Shown here: piece by piece, positions 9,202 through 18,222 of the stretch | Layout: each line of letters opens with the position of its first letter | Position numbering within the stretch: position 1 is the first letter of the stretch | Program-made: the position numbers and the translations under genes | The notes under the pieces: model-generated | Databases searched by the model: none | What the model was told of the DNA's origin: nothing | Seen by the model: the letters and a program-made list of their open reading frames with translations, nothing else | Origin: Pseudomonas marginalis | GTDB lineage: Bacteria; Pseudomonadota; Gammaproteobacteria; Pseudomonadales; Pseudomonadaceae | Length of the DNA: 64,000 bases | Direction: 5' to 3' | Assembly (NCBI RefSeq): GCF_900105325.1 | Contig: NZ_FNSU01000003.1 | Span: 1,550,001 to 1,614,000 of the forward strand

Positions 9202-10910
9202 GAACAACCTTGTCTGGCGGTGAGCACGCTGCGCAGCCGTTGCGTCAGGGCCTCGGGGCTGTAGGGTTTGCTCAGCAAATGAATGTCAGCGCTGAGCAGG
9301 TGATTGCTGGAGAGGATGTCGCGGGTGTGCCCCGAGGTGAACAGCACCGCCACCGGCGGCGATTGGACGCGGGCCCACTCGGCCAGGTCAGTGCTTTTGA
9401 TACGGCCGGGCATCACCACATCGGTGAAGATCAGGTCGGGCCGCACGCCGTCCTGCAAGGCTTGCATCGCGCGGTCGCCGTCTTCGGCGGTCAACACCGT
9501 GTAGCCTGCCTGTTCGAGCAGATCCACCACGGTCACCCGCACATCCTCGTTGTCCTCCACCACCAGGATGGTCTCCTGGCCCATGTCGTGGGGCACGGGT
9601 TCTGAGTGAGTCTCCTGGACTTCTTCGCCCAGGCTGCGCGGAAAGTACATTTGCACCACGGTGCCCTTGCCCTCCTCGCTCCACACGTCCACATGCCCAC
9701 CGCTCTGGCGGACAAAACCAAACACCATGCTCAAGCCAAGGCCGGTGCCGTGGCCATCGCGTTTGGTGGTGAAAAACGGCTCGAACACCCGCGACAGGAT
9801 CGCTGCCGGCATGCCCACGCCAATGTCGGTGACGGCCAGGCGCACATACTCGCCTGGCTTGATGCTTTTGCCGCGGCAATCCTTGGGGTTGAGGATGATG
9901 TTTTCGCCGGTGATGCGAATCACGCCTTCGCCTTTCATGGCGTCGCGGGCGTTGATCGCCAGGTTGAGCAGCGCATTTTCCAACTGGTTGCGATCGACGT
10001 TGATGCACCAGGAATCCTGGGGCAACTGCACGTCGATATGAATGGTTTCACCCAACGCACGTTGCAGCAGTTCGCCCAGCCCGGCGTAGATGCGCTGCGG
10101 GTTGTACACGGCCGGTGACAACGGTTGGCGCCGGGCAAAGGCCAGCAGTTGCGAGGACAGTTTGGCGCCCCGCTCCACCGCTGCAATGGCCGCCGTGACC
10201 CGCCGCTGCACCTGGGCATTCTCCGGTTCATGGCGGGCCAGCAGGTGCAGGTTGCCGGCGATCACTTGCAACAGGTTATTGAAGTCGTGGGCCACGCCAC
10301 CGGTCAGGCCACCAATGGCTTCGAGCTTTTGCGACTGGCGCAGTTGGTCTTCGGCGGCGGAACGCGCCTGGACTTCGGCGGCCACGCGCTGCTCCAGGTT
10401 ATGGGTCAATTCCTGGCGCACGCGTTCGGAATGCACGTGGGCGGTGGTCTCCACCACAATCGCCAGCACACCGGCCGGTTGCTGGTTATCCCCGGCGACG
10501 GGGCTGTAATAAAGATCCAGCCACACCGTTTCCGGCTGGCCGTTGCGCAGCAGTACCAGGTCTTTGTTGTTGAACGACAAGGTGCCGCCGGCCAGGCAGG
10601 TGTCCACCACATGGCGGTTGAAGTCGGCGACTTCCGGCCAGCCCAGCTCCACCGGCGTGCCGAGCAAATAAGGATGGCGGCCACCGGCAAACACCGAATA
10701 GCTGTCGTTGTAGATCATGTACCCCGCCGGCCCCCAGAGCATCACCATGGGCACGGGGGATGCCAGCATCATCTGCACGGTACAGGCGAGGCTGGTGGAC
10801 CAGCGGTCAAGGGGTCCCAGGTCGGTGGTTGACCAGTCAAATGCGCGAATGCGCTGGGCCATTTCGCCGGCCCAACCTTCACAGCCGTGGGGGTCGGATA
10901 AGAATTGCAT
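9198..10910 (-). CDS. PAS-containing hybrid histidine kinase with C-terminal receiver
   Basis: A 570-residue soluble sensor. Order: a PAS-like domain (about 10-160, PMVMLWGPAGYMIYNDSY), a coiled linker, a HisKA region with H208 in GGVAHDFNNLLQ, an HATPase_c domain (NLAINARDAM, DIGVGM, GTGLGLSMV) and a receiver with the acceptor aspartate in LIFTDVVMPG. No membrane segment is visible, so the signal is likely cytoplasmic. The kinase family (HDFNNLLQ, HATPase with KGEGVIRI) is the one often linked to blue-light or PAS sensing. ATG at 10910 is chosen over an upstream TTG at 10961. Its stop overlaps the uvrA2 start. No separate response regulator lies nearby. Confidence 0.87.
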   Translation of the reverse strand: MQFLSDPHGCEGWAGEMAQRIRAFDWSTTDLGPLDRWSTSLACTVQMMLASPVPMVMLWGPAGYMIYNDSYSVFAGGRHPYLLGTPVELGWPEVADFNRHVVDTCLAGGTLSFNNKDLVLLRNGQPETVWLDLYYSPVAGDNQQPAGVLAIVVETTAHVHSERVRQELTHNLEQRVAAEVQARSAAEDQLRQSQKLEAIGGLTGGVAHDFNNLLQVIAGNLHLLARHEPENAQVQRRVTAAIAAVERGAKLSSQLLAFARRQPLSPAVYNPQRIYAGLGELLQRALGETIHIDVQLPQDSWCINVDRNQLENALLNLAINARDAMKGEGVIRITGENIILNPKDCRGKSIKPGEYVRLAVTDIGVGMPAAILSRVFEPFFTTKRDGHGTGLGLSMVFGFVRQSGGHVDVWSEEGKGTVVQMYFPRSLGEEVQETHSEPVPHDMGQETILVVEDNEDVRVTVVDLLEQAGYTVLTAEDGDRAMQALQDGVRPDLIFTDVVMPGRIKSTDLAEWARVQSPPVAVLFTSGHTRDILSSNHLLSADIHLLSKPYSPEALTQRLRSVLTARQGCS

Positions 10911-11019
10911 CGTTCGGCTCTGCGCAGAGAAAGGACGGTCGCAAAATTTGGAACGTATCAAGGGGCGATGGTTTCATTTTGTATAAATTAGGGGGTAATC
11001 ACCGCCGGCGCTACCCGCC

Positions 11020-14000
11020 TCAGTGAAAATCCCGGCTGCGCACCGTGATGCCGTCCAGCAGTGGCGTCAGGTCGGTCAGGCGCCCGGCGATCAGGTGTCG
11101 CACCTCGCCCACCGCCTCCCAACGCCCGTCCACCTTGAGCAATCGCGACCCCACCAGGGCCTGGCGCTGACGTTCGGCCAGGTCGCGCCAGACCACCACG
11201 TTGAGGTTGCCGAATTCATCTTCGAGGGTGACAAAGGTCACGCCACTGGCCGTGCCGGGGCGCTGGCGACCGGTGACCAGCCCGGCGACGCTGACAGTGC
11301 GCCCGTGCTCCACCGCCTGCAGTTCATTCGAGCTGCGGCAACGCCGTTTACGCAGCTCGGCGCGCAGCAGCGCCAATGGGTGCGGGCCAAGGGTGGTGCC
11401 AAGCGTGGCGTAGTCGGCGTGCAGATCCTCGCCCACCGTCGGTTTCGGCAGTTCCACCCGCGCCTCATCGGGGCTGGACAGGCCGGCGAACAAGCCAAGC
11501 TGCTTATGCACCCCTGCCACGGCCCAGCGCGCCGTATGCCGGTTGCCGGCCAGGGCACGCAAGGCCCCGGCATCCGCCAGCAACACCTGGGTGCGCGCAT
11601 CCAGCCCGGCGCGGGCGTCCAGATCGGCAATATCCCTGAACGCCCGGCGCTGACGTGCGGCTTCGATGCGCCGCCCATCCTCTTCGCGAAACCCCGAGAT
11701 CATGCGCAACCCCATGCGAATCGCCGGTTGCTGGCCATCGATGGGTTCCAGGCTGCAATCCCAGTCGCTGGCCTGCACATCCACCGGGCGGATCTGCAAG
11801 CGATGGCGCCGCGCATCCTGCAGGATCTGGTCCGGGCTGTAGAACCCCATGGGCCAGCTGTTGATCAACGCACAGGCGAAGGCCGCCGGCTCATGGCATT
11901 TGAGCCAGCAACTGGCGTAGGTCAGCAAGGCGAAACTGGCGGCGTGGGACTCGGGGAAACCATAGCTGCCGAAGCCCTTGATCTGTTCGAAGATCTGCGC
12001 GGCAAAAGCCTCGGTGTAGCCATTTTTCAACATGCCGGTGCGCAGGCGTGCTTGATGCGGTTCCAGGCCACCGTGGCGTTTCCAGGCGGCCATGGAACGG
12101 CGCAACTGGTCGGCCTCGCCGGGGCTGTAGTCGGCGGCGACCATGGCGATCTGCATCACCTGTTCCTGGAACAGCGGGATGCCCAGGGTGCGCTTGAGCA
12201 CCGCCTCAAGCTCCGGCGACGGATAGGTGGTGGGCTCCTCTTCGTTACGTCGGCGCAGGTAGGGATGCACCATGCCGCCCTGGATCGGCCCGGGGCGCAC
12301 GATAGCGACCTCGATGACCAGGTCGTAGAATTTTTGCGGCCGCAATCTGGGCAACATCGACATCTGCGCCCGCGACTCGATCTGGAACACGCCGATGGTG
12401 TCGGCCTTGCTGATCATCGCGTAGGTGGCCGGGTCCTCCTTGGGGATCGTCGCCAGGGAAAAGTCCAGATGGCGATGGCGCCGCAGCAGATCGAAACAGC
12501 GGCGGATCGCGCTGAGCATGCCCAGGGCGAGAATATCCACCTTGAGCAGGCCGACCGCATCGAGGTCATCCTTGTCCCACTGGATGATGGTGCGCTCGGC
12601 CATGGCGGCGTTTTCCACCGGCACCAGGGTATCCAGTGGGTATTCGGAAATCACGAAGCCCCCGGGGTGCTGGGACAGGTGCCGGGGAAAACCGATCAGT
12701 TGCTGGGTGAGCGTCAGCACACGGCGCAGGATCTGGCTGTCCGGGTCGAAGCCGCTTTCGCGCAGGCGTTCCAGGGGCGGCGCATCGTCACTCCAGCGCC
12801 CGCAGCATTCGGCCAGCGCGTTGATCTGGTCCGGCGGCAAGCCCAGGGCCTTGGCCACATCGCGCACCGCACCGGCGGCGTGGTAACTGCTGACCACCGC
12901 CGTCAGCGCCGCGCGGGTACGGCCATAACGCTGGAACACGTACTGCAGCACTTCTTCGCGACGTTCGTGCTCGAAGTCGACGTCGATGTCCGGCGGCTCG
13001 TTGCGTTCCTCTGACAGGAAGCGCTCAAACAGCGTACTCGTCAGGCTCGGGTCGATCTCGGTGATGCCCAGGGCAAAACACACCGCCGAGTTGGCTGCCG
13101 AGCCCCGGCCCTGGCACAGGATCGACCGGCTGCGGGCGAAGCGCACGATGTCGTGCACCGTGAGGAAGTAGCTTTCGTAACCCAGTTTGCTGATCAATGT
13201 CAGCTCGTGATGGATCTGCTGCAAGGTCTTGGCGTCGACCCCGTGCGGCCAGCGCCGGGCGATGCCTTCGTCGGTGACGGCGCGCAACCAGGATTCGGCA
13301 TCGTGGCCCTCGGGCACCAGCTCGCGCGGGTAGTGATAGCGCAACTGGCCAAGATCGAAGCGGCAGCGCTGGGCGATGGCCAGGGTTTCGTCGAGCAGCG
13401 CCTGCGGGTACAGCGTGGCCAGGGCGTCGAGGCTGCGCAGATGCCGCTCGCCGTTGGGGTGCAGGCGCGTGCCGGCGTCGGCCACCGGCACGTGATGGCG
13501 GATCGCGGTCATGGTGTCTTGCAGGGCGCGGCGGCCACGGGCATGCATATGCACATCGCCGCAGGCCACCGCCGGAATCTGCAGGCTGGCGGCCAGGTGC
13601 AGGCGTTGCTCCAGATGCCGCGCATCGTCCTGGCCGCAGTGCAGGTGCACCGCCAGCCACAGGCGTTCGGCGAAGGTACGGCGCAGCCAGTGGATGGAGG
13701 CCTGGGTGTCACTGTCTTCGGCGACCCACAGCGCCAGCAGGCCGGGCAACGGCTGCTCGAAGTCTTCCAGCAGCAGGCGGTAGCGACCTTTTTCAGCCCG
13801 GCGTCGGGCCACGGTGATCAAGCGGCACAGGTGCTGGTAGCCGCTGAGGTCCTGCACCAGCAGCACCAGTTTCGGGCCGTTTTCGATGCGCACTTCGCTG
13901 CCGATAATCAGCGGCAAGCCCACCGCCTTCGCCGCCTGCCAGGCCCGCACGATGCCCGACAAGGTACATTCATCGGTGATCGCCAGGGCGCTGTAGCCCT

Positions 14001-14091
14001 GGCGCTTGGCCCGCTCGAACAACTCCAGGGCGCTGGAGGCGCCGCGTTGGAAGCTGAAGTTCGACAGGCAGTGCAGCTCGGCATAACTCAT
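11020..14091 (-). CDS. dnaE2: error-prone DNA polymerase DnaE2 (ImuC)
   Basis: A 1023-residue C-family polymerase alpha subunit, starting MSYAELHCLSNFSFQRGASS. It has an N-terminal PHP domain, a polymerase core including the catalytic-type segment PDIDVDFEHERREEV, helix-hairpin-helix and a C-terminal OB domain (VSVAGLVTGRQRPGTASGV). DnaE2 performs translesion synthesis with ImuA and ImuB in SOS mutagenesis. The gene is last in the lexA2-imuA-imuB-dnaE2 set on the minus strand, 139 bases after imuB. That gap contains a REPIN, so transcription coupling is not assured. An in-frame GTG six bases upstream is an alternative start. Confidence 0.95.
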   Translation of the reverse strand: MSYAELHCLSNFSFQRGASSALELFERAKRQGYSALAITDECTLSGIVRAWQAAKAVGLPLIIGSEVRIENGPKLVLLVQDLSGYQHLCRLITVARRRAEKGRYRLLLEDFEQPLPGLLALWVAEDSDTQASIHWLRRTFAERLWLAVHLHCGQDDARHLEQRLHLAASLQIPAVACGDVHMHARGRRALQDTMTAIRHHVPVADAGTRLHPNGERHLRSLDALATLYPQALLDETLAIAQRCRFDLGQLRYHYPRELVPEGHDAESWLRAVTDEGIARRWPHGVDAKTLQQIHHELTLISKLGYESYFLTVHDIVRFARSRSILCQGRGSAANSAVCFALGITEIDPSLTSTLFERFLSEERNEPPDIDVDFEHERREEVLQYVFQRYGRTRAALTAVVSSYHAAGAVRDVAKALGLPPDQINALAECCGRWSDDAPPLERLRESGFDPDSQILRRVLTLTQQLIGFPRHLSQHPGGFVISEYPLDTLVPVENAAMAERTIIQWDKDDLDAVGLLKVDILALGMLSAIRRCFDLLRRHRHLDFSLATIPKEDPATYAMISKADTIGVFQIESRAQMSMLPRLRPQKFYDLVIEVAIVRPGPIQGGMVHPYLRRRNEEEPTTYPSPELEAVLKRTLGIPLFQEQVMQIAMVAADYSPGEADQLRRSMAAWKRHGGLEPHQARLRTGMLKNGYTEAFAAQIFEQIKGFGSYGFPESHAASFALLTYASCWLKCHEPAAFACALINSWPMGFYSPDQILQDARRHRLQIRPVDVQASDWDCSLEPIDGQQPAIRMGLRMISGFREEDGRRIEAARQRRAFRDIADLDARAGLDARTQVLLADAGALRALAGNRHTARWAVAGVHKQLGLFAGLSSPDEARVELPKPTVGEDLHADYATLGTTLGPHPLALLRAELRKRRCRSSNELQAVEHGRTVSVAGLVTGRQRPGTASGVTFVTLEDEFGNLNVVVWRDLAERQRQALVGSRLLKVDGRWEAVGEVRHLIAGRLTDLTPLLDGITVRSRDFH

Positions 14092-14105
14092 GGCCACCGC
14101 CGCCT

Positions 14106-14203
14106 GTAGGAGCGAGCTTGCTCGCGAAGCGCGTTAACGATGACGCGGGAGCCCTGGGTCATCGCGGTGCCCTTAGGTTTTTCGCGAGCAAGCTCGCTCC
14201 TAC
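14106..14203. repeat. REPIN between imuB and dnaE2
   Basis: An inverted pair of GTAGGAGCGAGCTTGCTCGC-type REPs at 14106-14128 and 14181-14203, ending 15 bases before the dnaE2 start. It sits inside what is normally one transcription unit, and the inner sequence (CGTTAACGATGACGCGGGA) is shared with the pair at 63582. Confidence 0.9.
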
Positions 14204-14230
14204 AGAGGGCCGGTTGCAGCCTATGGGGGC

Positions 14231-15646
14231 TCATGCGAACCAGCCCTGCAGCCACAGCCCATCGCTTTGCCCCACGCAGCGATAGGCCCAGCCTTGCTGG
14301 CCGGCGCGGGTCTGGATCAGGTAGTAGTCGCGGCGAATATCAGCACCGTCCCACCAGCCGGATTCGATGCGCTCCGGGCCCATGAGGATCTGCACGCCCT
14401 GCTCGGCCAGCAAGGTCGGTTCGTCAAGCAACCAGCCGGGACGCCGCACCTTGTTCAAGGTGGCGCACGGGCTTTTATCCGCCGCCATTTGCCAGGCGCA
14501 TTCGGGGCGATGGTCGGCATGGAAGCGCAGGCCTTGCACCGCCTCATCCCCCAGGCGTGCACGCAGGCGTTCGCGCAGTTGTTCCCACGGCAGGGTCTGT
14601 TGCGGGCGATCGTCGAACAGGTCCTGGCGTTGCGGCACGAACACCGGCAGGTCCTGGGCCACCAGGCGAAAACCACGCACCGGCGAGGTGACTTGCACGT
14701 GCTCCAGGCGCCCACGGGCCAGTTCGAACAGCATCGCCGGCTCACGCTCGGCGCTCAGCAGGCCGACCTTGATCACACTGTCCGGTGCATCGGCATGTTC
14801 CAGGTGCAGGTCGAAACGCTGCACGCCACTGTCACGGCCGCAGAGGAACGCCGAGAGGTCGCCGGTCAAACGGCGCAGGGGGAATAACAAGGCCTGGTGG
14901 GATTGCACATCGAAATTCAACTCGATGCGCACATCGAACTGGTCCGGCGGCTGATAGAACGCCAGGGCCAACGGCCGTTGCCCGGTCAAGGCATCGAGGT
15001 GCTTGAGCAGGCCGGCATCAAAGCGCCGCGCCAGGGTGTGCCGGGGCAACGCCTGCACCTGGGCCAGGGTACGCAGGCCCATGCGCGACAACGCGGTGGC
15101 CACCTGCGGGTCGAGGCCGGCGCGGTCGATGGGCAATGGCGCCAGGGCCTGGAGCAACCCCTCCTCATCGACCACGGCCAGGCCATCGTAGAGATTGGCC
15201 AGCACCCGCGCCGCCGCCGGGTTGGGCGCGGCGACGATACGGTGACGAAAGCCCAGCTCGGTCAACTCCTGGCGCAGGCGTGCCTCGAACCGAGGCCAGG
15301 GCCCGAACAGGCCCAGGCTCGATTCGATCTCGAACAGCAAGGCACGCGGGTAATACACACTGACCTGGGAGCTGAAGCGGTAGGCCCAGGCGGCGAGAAA
15401 CTGCTGCCAGCGCTCGATCTCCACGGGGTCGTATTCGGCACTGGCAAAGGTCTTGGCCAGGGCATGGGCGGCCGTCAGCGATTGCCCCGGGCGCAGGCCC
15501 AGTGCGCGGGCGGCGTCATTGACGGTTTGCAGCACGCGCCGCTGCGGTGTGCCGGCCAGCAGCGCCAGGGGTTGGTCGGGCTCGGGGTGCAGGCGCTGCA
15601 CCCCGTCCAGCGCCAATTGCGGGAAGACAATACACACCCAGCGCAT
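14231..15646 (-). CDS. imuB: ImuB, Y-family polymerase-like mutagenesis protein
   Basis: A 471-residue protein beginning MRWVCIVFPQLALDGVQRLH. It resembles DinB/Y-family polymerases (palm/fingers N-terminus, helix-hairpin-helix ALSRMGLRTLAQVQALP) but is known from the family to lack catalytic acidic residues and to act as the hub that links DnaE2, ImuA and the beta clamp. The first beta strand here reads CIVFPQLALD, where active polymerases have D-x-D-x-F. The open frame extends upstream, but ATG at 15646 follows GAGG, which overlaps the imuA stop, 7 bases away. Part of the SOS cassette. Confidence 0.92.
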   Translation of the reverse strand: MRWVCIVFPQLALDGVQRLHPEPDQPLALLAGTPQRRVLQTVNDAARALGLRPGQSLTAAHALAKTFASAEYDPVEIERWQQFLAAWAYRFSSQVSVYYPRALLFEIESSLGLFGPWPRFEARLRQELTELGFRHRIVAAPNPAAARVLANLYDGLAVVDEEGLLQALAPLPIDRAGLDPQVATALSRMGLRTLAQVQALPRHTLARRFDAGLLKHLDALTGQRPLALAFYQPPDQFDVRIELNFDVQSHQALLFPLRRLTGDLSAFLCGRDSGVQRFDLHLEHADAPDSVIKVGLLSAEREPAMLFELARGRLEHVQVTSPVRGFRLVAQDLPVFVPQRQDLFDDRPQQTLPWEQLRERLRARLGDEAVQGLRFHADHRPECAWQMAADKSPCATLNKVRRPGWLLDEPTLLAEQGVQILMGPERIESGWWDGADIRRDYYLIQTRAGQQGWAYRCVGQSDGLWLQGWFA

Positions 15647-15653
15647 GGCAACC

Positions 15654-16267
15654 TCAGTGCCCCGCCAGTGCAATCGGCGCCGGATGAGCCAAGCCACCCC
15701 GGCACTTGAGCACCCGCACCCGGGCAGGTTTGGCCTCGACGGCCAGGCGCAGGGCGGCGGGCGAAGGGTTGATCGCTTCACTCAAGGCGCGCCAGGCAAA
15801 CGCCAGGGTCTGCCCGGTTTCCGCGGCCACCTGCAAGCGACGCAAGGCGCGGTCATCCGCCTTGCGCGGCCAGCACAGCACCGCGCCGCAACTGCCGGAG
15901 CGCAGGCATTGTTCCACCGCCCACAGCACATCCCGCGCCTCGGCCTGGACCACCGACAGCTGGCGCAAATCCACCCCGGCGTTCTGCCATGCGTGGGGGT
16001 ACGGGGTATAGGGCGGCGCCACCAGCACAATGCGCTCCCCCGCCGCCGATAATCGCGCCAGGGTCGGCAGCACCAGTTGCAGTTCGCCGATACCGTCCCT
16101 GGCCATCAGGATTTCGCTCAAGGCCGACTCCGGCCAGCCGCCCGTGGGCAGCACCGCATCCAGCGCCGCCAGCCCCGTAGGCTGCACGCTGGCCGGAGGC
16201 GCGACAGGCCGGCCTTTCCAGACGCGGCCGCCATTGAACAGCGTATCCAGTGCAACCACGGCGCCCA

Positions 16268-16268
<1 letters not shown>
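15654..16268 (-). CDS. imuA: ImuA, SOS mutagenesis cassette protein
   Basis: A 204-residue RecA-fold-like protein (GLAALDAVLPTGGWPESALSEI, then IVLVAPPYTPYPHAWQNAG). ImuA is a cell-division-inhibitor SulA/RecA-like accessory that works with ImuB and DnaE2 in translesion synthesis. Its ATG shares one base with the lexA2 stop codon (TGATG), and its stop contains the imuB ribosome site, so the three genes are tightly coupled. A full Walker A motif is not evident, as is common in this family. Confidence 0.9.
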
Positions 16269-16885
<617 letters not shown>

Positions 16886-16940
16886 TTGTACTCTTCTGGG
16901 AAATTTCTTACAAGAGCCGGTAGTCGGGGTTGAGTTGACT

Positions 16941-16975
16941 GAGTACATATCCGTTATTCAGGTAACGGCATACCT
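16941..16975. repeat. partial terminus of the 260-bp structured repeat
   Basis: GAGTACATATCCGTT followed by GGTAACGGCA (with a small deviation, TATTCA) matches the outer end of the element at 17171. Only the end is present. It lies directly upstream of the lexA2 operator region. Confidence 0.6.
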
Positions 16976-17170
16976 GATGTATGCAGATCAAATGTGGGAG
17001 GGACGGTGCGACGATTCGACTTGCCCCCGATTGCAGTGGGTCAGTACCAAATCCATCAACTGACACGCCCTCATCGGGGGCATGGGTATCTACACAATTT
17101 TCAGTGGTCTGTGGCGAGGGAGCTTGCTTCCGTGGCGGCCTTCGGGCCGACCATGTCGTTGGGTTTGACC

Positions 17171-17430
17171 GAGTACATATCCGTTGCTGCGGTCACGGCT
17201 GATATTGGTTCCGCCCTTACGGCGGCTCACTTTTGGAAAGGCCCAAAAGTAAGCAAAAGGCCTTCGCCCCACCACTCGGTACCTCGCCTAGGCTCGGTAT
17301 GCCCGAACGCAGGCTTGAATCCGTGGGCCGCCGTCATGGGCCATCCCTGGCCCAGGACGGCTAACCCGGCGTCCTGCCGGGTTACCCACGGATTCAAGCC
17401 TGCGTTCGGCCAGCGTGGTTGACGGGGCGC
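17171..17430 (-). ncRNA. structured 260-bp repeat, copy A (putative folded RNA/ssDNA)
   Basis: Read on the minus strand it runs from CGCCCCGTCAACCACGCTGG to GCAACGGATATGTACTC. Stems: P1, a perfect 24-25 bp pairing of 17304-17327 with 17385-17408; P2, 9 bp (17362-17370 with 17376-17384, loop of 5); P3, GCCGTC/GACGGC (17330-17335, 17356-17361) plus GGGCC/GGCCC (17338-17342, 17349-17353); a later 6-bp stem (17238-17243 with 17259-17264). The same stems with different bases occur in copies B and C. The RNA label is an inference from covariation; strand and expression are unproven. Confidence 0.5.
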
Positions 17431-17507
17431 CTAGGATCAAGATCAAAAGCCAGAGCAAAAGCAGAGCAAAAGCAGGCTGAGGTCTACCTGCTGGATGGAG
17501 ATCCAAA

Positions 17508-17611
17508 TGTGGGAGGGGGCTTGCCCCCGATGAGGGAGTGTCAGTTGATGGATTTGGTACTGACCCACTGCAATCGGGGGCAAGTCGAATCGTCGCACCG
17601 CCCCTCCCACA
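17508..17611. repeat. intact GI REPIN with one extended REP arm
   Basis: TGTGGGAGGGGGCTTGCCCC starts at 17508. The opposite arm (17571-17611) contains an extra GTCGAATCGTCGCACC between the usual CGGGGGCAA and CCCTCCCACA. The same extended arm, inverted, is at 16993-17034, so the two REPINs are near copies in opposite orientation. Confidence 0.8.
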
Positions 17612-17684
17612 TTTTTAACCCAGTACACCAGACCCAACTCCGGTCGGCTCTAAGGCCGCCGCGCTTTGGCTTTTGATCTCAAAT

Positions 17685-17944
17685 CGCCCCGTCAAACACG
17701 CTGGCCGAACGCAGGCTTTGGAGCGTGGGTAACCCGGCAGGACGCCGGGTTAGCCGCGCTGGGCCAGGGATGGCCCGTCGTGGCGGCCCACGCTCCAAAG
17801 CCGGAGTGAGGGCACACCGAGCCTAGGCGAGGTGCCGAGTGGTGGGGCGAGGACCTTTTTGCTTACTTTTGGGTCCCTCCAAAAGTGAGCCGCCGTAAGG
17901 GCGGAACCCTAAGCCGCCGTTACCGCAGCAACGGATATGTACTC
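17685..17944 (+). ncRNA. structured 260-bp repeat, copy B (putative folded RNA/ssDNA)
   Basis: Inverted relative to copy A and the same length. P1 pairs 17714-17729 with 17787-17802 (16 bp, bases different from A and C); P2 pairs 17730-17738 with 17744-17752; P3 has GCCGCG/CGTGGC (one G-U) and GGGCC/GGCCC; the later stem is GGACC (17851-17855) with GGTCC (17872-17876). The outer part of P1 in B carries A's left-arm bases but a different right arm, so this copy looks recombinant and its P1 is shortened. Confidence 0.5.
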
Positions 17945-18222
17945 GCTAAAACTCCAAAAAAACGGTCGGCCCGAAGGCCGCCACGGGAGCAAGCTCTTAT
18001 AGAACAAAATTTATCTCATTAATTTTAAAAATAAATTATTTGCCGATTTATCGGCATGTTCTCTGCGCGAAAGCGCAGCCTGTTTACAGGCTGGGCGGCC
18101 TCCCTCGCCACAGACCGCTGAAAGAAGTTGTGTAGATACTTATGCTCATCGGGGGCAAGCCCCTTCCACATTTCTACCGAGTACACCCGGAACAACTCCG
18201 GTCGGCCCAGAAGCCACCAAGC

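Larger units (their letters stand above)
16993..18172. repeat. composite repeat island (GI REPIN carrying a 1.05-kb insert)
   Basis: This gene-free stretch is built of repeats. A GI-type REPIN begins at 16993 and is broken after CATCGGGGGCA. The insert runs from GGTATCTACACAA (17085-17097) to TTGTGTAGATAC (18128-18139), after which a GI REP resumes (18146-18172). Inside are, in order, a GII REP (17111), structured repeat copy A (17171-17430), a short GATCAAGATCAAAAGC tract, an intact GI REPIN (17508-17611), copy B inverted (17685-17944), an AT-rich stretch (17996-18060) and the inverted GII REP (18099). Predicted short reading frames here follow the repeat sequence and are not believed. Confidence 0.85.

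Noticed and set aside
11023..13014. 663-codon frame antisense to dnaE2
   Set aside because: Lies over a certain polymerase gene with family-wide motifs; no independent evidence.
16994..17506. Short predicted proteins in the composite repeat island
   Set aside because: They follow the conserved repeat DNA and do not start at real ribosome sites; the sequence is better explained by structure.
17171..17944. Idea that the 260-bp elements are tRNA- or rRNA-derived or a retron
   Set aside because: No cloverleaf, anticodon arm or reverse transcriptase gene is present. The structure resembles none of these by eye.
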